Shown: positions 6,908 to 8,889 of the stretch, one piece after another
Layout of the letters: each line of letters starts with the position of its first letter
Position numbering within the stretch: the first letter of the stretch is position 1
Origin: Actinomycetota bacterium
Lineage (GTDB): Bacteria; Actinomycetota; Acidimicrobiia; Acidimicrobiales; Ilumatobacteraceae
NCBI GenBank assembly: GCA_009705865.1
Contig: WLSJ01000072.1
Coordinates: forward strand, 1-8,889
Length of the DNA: 8,889 nucleotides
Direction: 5' to 3'
Notes under the pieces: generated by a model
Told to the model about the DNA's origin: nothing
Seen by the model: only the letters and a program-made list of their open reading frames with translations
Database searches by the model: none
Position numbers and translations under genes: made by a program

Positions 6908-6931
6908 CTCCCCAAAGACCACTCGGCCTTT
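6908..6931 (-). other. Small hairpin abutting the ribosome site of the binding-protein gene
   Basis: On the minus strand, AAAGGCC and GGTCTTT (6931–6925 with 6920–6914) can pair over 7 bp, with one G·T pair and a GAGT loop. It is followed directly by GGGGAG, the ribosome site of the lipoprotein gene. There is no T-run after the stem, so it is not a terminator. It could be a 5' stabilising or processing element; the structure is short and might be chance. Confidence 0.35.
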
Positions 6932-7003
6932 TTCAGTTACTCAATGGTAGCCACATCCTGTACGGATGATGAACAAATCGATAGTGGGGAGCTAAACGCC
7001 TTA
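6932..7003 (-). other. Upstream part of the C-permease to binding-protein gap
   Basis: This 72-base stretch begins right after tandem TAA TAA stop codons of the permease gene. I searched by eye for −35/−10 boxes on the minus strand and found no convincing pair. An internal promoter here is possible but not shown. Confidence 0.3.
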
Positions 7004-7993
7004 TTACAGTAGGTTTTGGCGGTCGCCTTTGGGGTCCAAAGCATCTCGCACGGCGTCCCCAACAATATTGAAGGCCAATACCAGCACGATCAGCGCTATC
7101 CCCGGAATGAACAAATAGGTGGGGTCAGATCGGTAGTACTTCACTGAGTCCCCCAACATCACTCCCCACGAAGCAGCTGGTGCAATCATGCCTAGACCCA
7201 AGAAAGACAACGTGGCTTCTGTCGACACGTACCCAGGAAGACTCAGCGACACAATCACAATGACCGGCGCCCACAGGTTCGGGAGCAGTTCCTTAAAGAT
7301 GATGTGTGAGTTGCTTGCCCCACAAGAACGAGCTGCCTCGACGAATTCGCGTTCGCGTAGAGACAAAGTTTGACCGCGCACAACACGCGCTACGTATACC
7401 CACCCGAACAGTGAAAGCACAAGAACAATGTACGTCAAACGAGCTGGGTTACCTTCGGGGACACCGATTGCCTCAAGTCGTTGTGTAAAGGGTCGTGTTA
7501 AAGCAATAATCAGCAGGAACGAAGGAAACGCAAGAGTTAAATCAGTCATGCGACTGATTACAGCATCAATGCGTCCACGTTTATAACCAGCTACTACTCC
7601 GAGCACCACACCAATAGTTGTGGTTAAGAAAGTTGCAATGAACCCCACCATCAGTGAAACACGTGCGCCATACAAAAGGCGGGCCAAGATATCGCGACCG
7701 GTTCCGGGCTCGACGCCTAGTAAGTGTTCGAACGAGATGTTTCCAAATGGTCCGTTTGGCAACCCGTAATCATTAAGTGCAGCTCCATCAAGTCGCGTAG
7801 GACTAATTCCTAACAACGCACAAATAACTGGAGCAAACAAAGCAACTACTACATAGGTAGCAATGACGGCAACAGCAAACATGGCCACCTTGTCTTTGCG
7901 AAATCGCATCCATGCAAGTTCGCGCGGAGACTTACCCACTATTTCAGTAGCAATAACTACGTCATCGTGATCAAGTTCGGCAAATGTGCTCAT
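7004..7993 (-). CDS. Peptide-type ABC transporter permease (OppC/DppC family)
   Basis: A 329-residue membrane subunit. A cytoplasmic N-terminal tail (1–36) with the OppC N-terminal-type block (SPRELAWMRFRKDK) leads into helix 1 (about 37–62), followed by an extracytoplasmic loop ending LLGVEPGTGRDILARLLYG (91–109), typical of the family. Four to five more helices follow. The EAA coupling loop is at about 217–239 (EFVEAARSCGAS…LLPN), and SFLGLG (263–268) is the conserved late motif. It pairs with the B-type permease to form the channel. The ATG at 7993 was chosen because GAGGAG lies 7 bases upstream (8001–8006); longer in-frame starts would run inside tpiA. It begins 4 bases after the tpiA stop, so it is probably translationally coupled to tpiA. 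It is placed ahead of the binding-protein gene, whereas the C gene usually follows B. Confidence 0.94.
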   Translation of the reverse strand: MSTFAELDHDDVVIATEIVGKSPRELAWMRFRKDKVAMFAVAVIATYVVVALFAPVICALLGISPTRLDGAALNDYGLPNGPFGNISFEHLLGVEPGTGRDILARLLYGARVSLMVGFIATFLTTTIGVVLGVVAGYKRGRIDAVISRMTDLTLAFPSFLLIIALTRPFTQRLEAIGVPEGNPARLTYIVLVLSLFGWVYVARVVRGQTLSLREREFVEAARSCGASNSHIIFKELLPNLWAPVIVIVSLSLPGYVSTEATLSFLGLGMIAPAASWGVMLGDSVKYYRSDPTYLFIPGIALIVLVLAFNIVGDAVRDALDPKGDRQNLL

Positions 7994-7997
7994 GGGT

Positions 7998-8786
7998 TCA
8001 CTCCTCGTGCAGACGATACTGCACAATTCGGGCGAACTCGTCCGGATCGATACTTGCTCCACCCACTAATGCCCCATCGATATCTGTCTGGCGCATCAGT
8101 TCGGCGATGTTTGCAGCTTTGACAGAGCCGCCGTATTGAATACGAACCGCGGCGGCAGTTTCCGCTCCGAACAACACGCCCACTTCTTGGCGAATTGCGT
8201 GACACACCTCTTGGGCATCAGCTGTCGTGGCGGTCTTCCCTGTACCGATCGCCCAGATGGGTTCGTATGCCACCACAAGACTTGCAACCTGTTCAGGCGT
8301 CGCCTTGGCGAGCCCCGAACGAAGTTGACCAAGAACTTTTTCAAGAGTTGATCCTGATTCACGCTCAGCAAGCGTTTCACCCACGCAGAGAATAGGAACC
8401 ATCTTGTTAGCTAGAACTGCAGCAACTTTCTTCTGCACCATCTCGTCTGTTTCGCCGAATAATTCACGACGTTCACTGTGGCCACAGATGACGTACTTAG
8501 TACCTAGCTTCGCTAGAAAGGCCGGAGACACTTCCCCAGTAAACGCACCACTGTTTTCGTAGTGGCAATTCTGTGCCCCGAGCATGAACTTCAGATCATC
8601 GGCATCTATCAACGTTTGGACACTACGTATATCGGTGAATGGCGGATGAATACTGACATCGACCACTGCAAAATCATCTTTACCGACCAAATACGCAAGT
8701 TTCTGGATGCATTGAATTGCCTCATAGTGATTCTGATTCATTTTCCAGTTACCACTAATTAGCGAACGACGTTGATTATTTGACAT
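7998..8786 (-). CDS. tpiA: Triosephosphate isomerase
   Basis: A complete 262-residue TIM barrel that interconverts dihydroxyacetone phosphate and glyceraldehyde 3-phosphate in cytoplasmic glycolysis and gluconeogenesis. All active-site parts are visible: N13 and K15 in GNWKMN, the electrophile H103 in CGHSERR, the base E175 in AYEPIWAIGTG with the flexible lid after it, and the phosphate-binding YGGSV near residue 219. The ATG at 8786 is preferred because GAGAGG (8795–8800) lies 8 bases upstream; an in-frame GTG at 8795 would overlap that ribosome site. The start lies inside the end of pgk (11-base overlap), and its stop is 4 bases before the first importer gene. Length is normal. Confidence 0.97.
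   Translation of the reverse strand: MSNNQRRSLISGNWKMNQNHYEAIQCIQKLAYLVGKDDFAVVDVSIHPPFTDIRSVQTLIDADDLKFMLGAQNCHYENSGAFTGEVSPAFLAKLGTKYVICGHSERRELFGETDEMVQKKVAAVLANKMVPILCVGETLAERESGSTLEKVLGQLRSGLAKATPEQVASLVVAYEPIWAIGTGKTATTADAQEVCHAIRQEVGVLFGAETAAAVRIQYGGSVKAANIAELMRQTDIDGALVGGASIDPDEFARIVQYRLHEE
8001..8006 (-). promoter_or_regulatory. Ribosome binding site for the C-type permease, inside the tpiA end
   Basis: GAGGAG on the minus strand is also the last two Glu codons of tpiA, and it sits 7 bases before the permease ATG at 7993. This fixes the permease start and points to translational coupling with tpiA. Confidence 0.7.
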
Positions 8787-8889
8787 TTGAAGCACCTCTC
8801 AATGCAGCCAAGCCAGGCAAATCGCCTAGCTCGAGGAGTTCTAACGAAGCACCACCACCGGTGGACACGTGATCAATTTCATCATCCAA
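8776..8889 (-). CDS. pgk: Phosphoglycerate kinase, C-terminal end
   Basis: The last 37 codons plus the TAA stop of a gene entering from the right edge. The visible peptide includes DHVSTGGGASLELLE, the conserved glycine-rich loop of the C-terminal nucleotide-binding domain of phosphoglycerate kinase, followed by the usual short tail (LPGLAAL). The enzyme transfers phosphate from 1,3-bisphosphoglycerate to ADP in the cytoplasm. The stop overlaps the tpiA start region by 11 bases, so the two are co-translated; a pgk–tpiA pair is standard in glycolytic operons, and gap may lie further upstream outside the window. Confidence 0.95.
   Translation of the reverse strand: MDDEIDHVSTGGGASLELLELGDLPGLAALRGASNVK

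Noticed and set aside
7994..8062. Longer N-terminus for the C-type permease reaching into tpiA
   Set aside because: The extra residues do not resemble the family, while the ATG at 7993 has a near-ideal GAGGAG 7 bases upstream.
8787..8795. In-frame GTG start three codons upstream of the tpiA ATG
   Set aside because: It overlaps the GAGAGG ribosome site that serves the ATG at 8786, and no ribosome site is seen before the GTG at a suitable distance.
1..8889. Mobile elements, CRISPR arrays, phage or defence genes
   Set aside because: No transposase, integrase, regular repeat-spacer pattern or terminal inverted repeats were seen. Despite the nearby tRNA, no integrase or attachment-site duplication is present.

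Overview
The window reads as an ordinary chromosomal segment of an actinobacterium. The inference rests on four things: a phosphoglycerate kinase–triosephosphate isomerase–SecG arrangement, an SCP2-type thiolase paired with a serine hydrolase, a lipoprotein oligopeptide-binding protein of the kind common in Actinobacteria, and a roughly balanced base composition. My best guess is an aquatic lineage with moderate GC, such as Acidimicrobiia, but I cannot prove this from the sequence alone. I see no phage, transposon, CRISPR or defence genes.

Left part (1–1573, + strand): the C-terminal third of an SCP2-like thiolase, followed after 2 bases by a complete serine hydrolase of the beta-lactamase/esterase fold. 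The two look like the end of an operon for lipid or CoA-thioester metabolism. They converge on the minus-strand operon at about 1574–1670.

Right part (1645–8889, − strand, read from right to left): the 3' end of pgk, then tpiA, then five genes of an oligopeptide/dipeptide-type ABC importer (permease C, binding lipoprotein, permease B, ATPase D, ATPase F), then secG, then a tRNA-Leu and a strong intrinsic terminator. Most junctions are tight: pgk and tpiA overlap by 11 bases, tpiA and the first permease are 4 bases apart, there are two ATGA stop/start overlaps, and secG starts 19 bases after the second ATPase. The importer therefore seems to be built into the lower-glycolysis operon, between tpiA and secG, which are adjacent in many Gram-positive genomes. 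The only two larger gaps, each of about 100 bases, flank the binding-protein gene, and each contains a hairpin. This suggests post-transcriptional adjustment of binding-protein abundance.

How the genes work together: Pgk and TpiA catalyse lower glycolysis. The lipoprotein captures peptides (or a related solute) outside the membrane, the B/C permeases form the channel, and the D/F ATPases power uptake. SecG is a membrane part of the Sec translocon that would export the binding lipoprotein and help insert membrane proteins. The points most worth a second look are the importer inside the tpiA–secG interval, the tRNA-Leu with an apparent AAG anticodon (A34), and the hairpins bracketing the binding-protein gene. 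I did not find a convincing new biological system.
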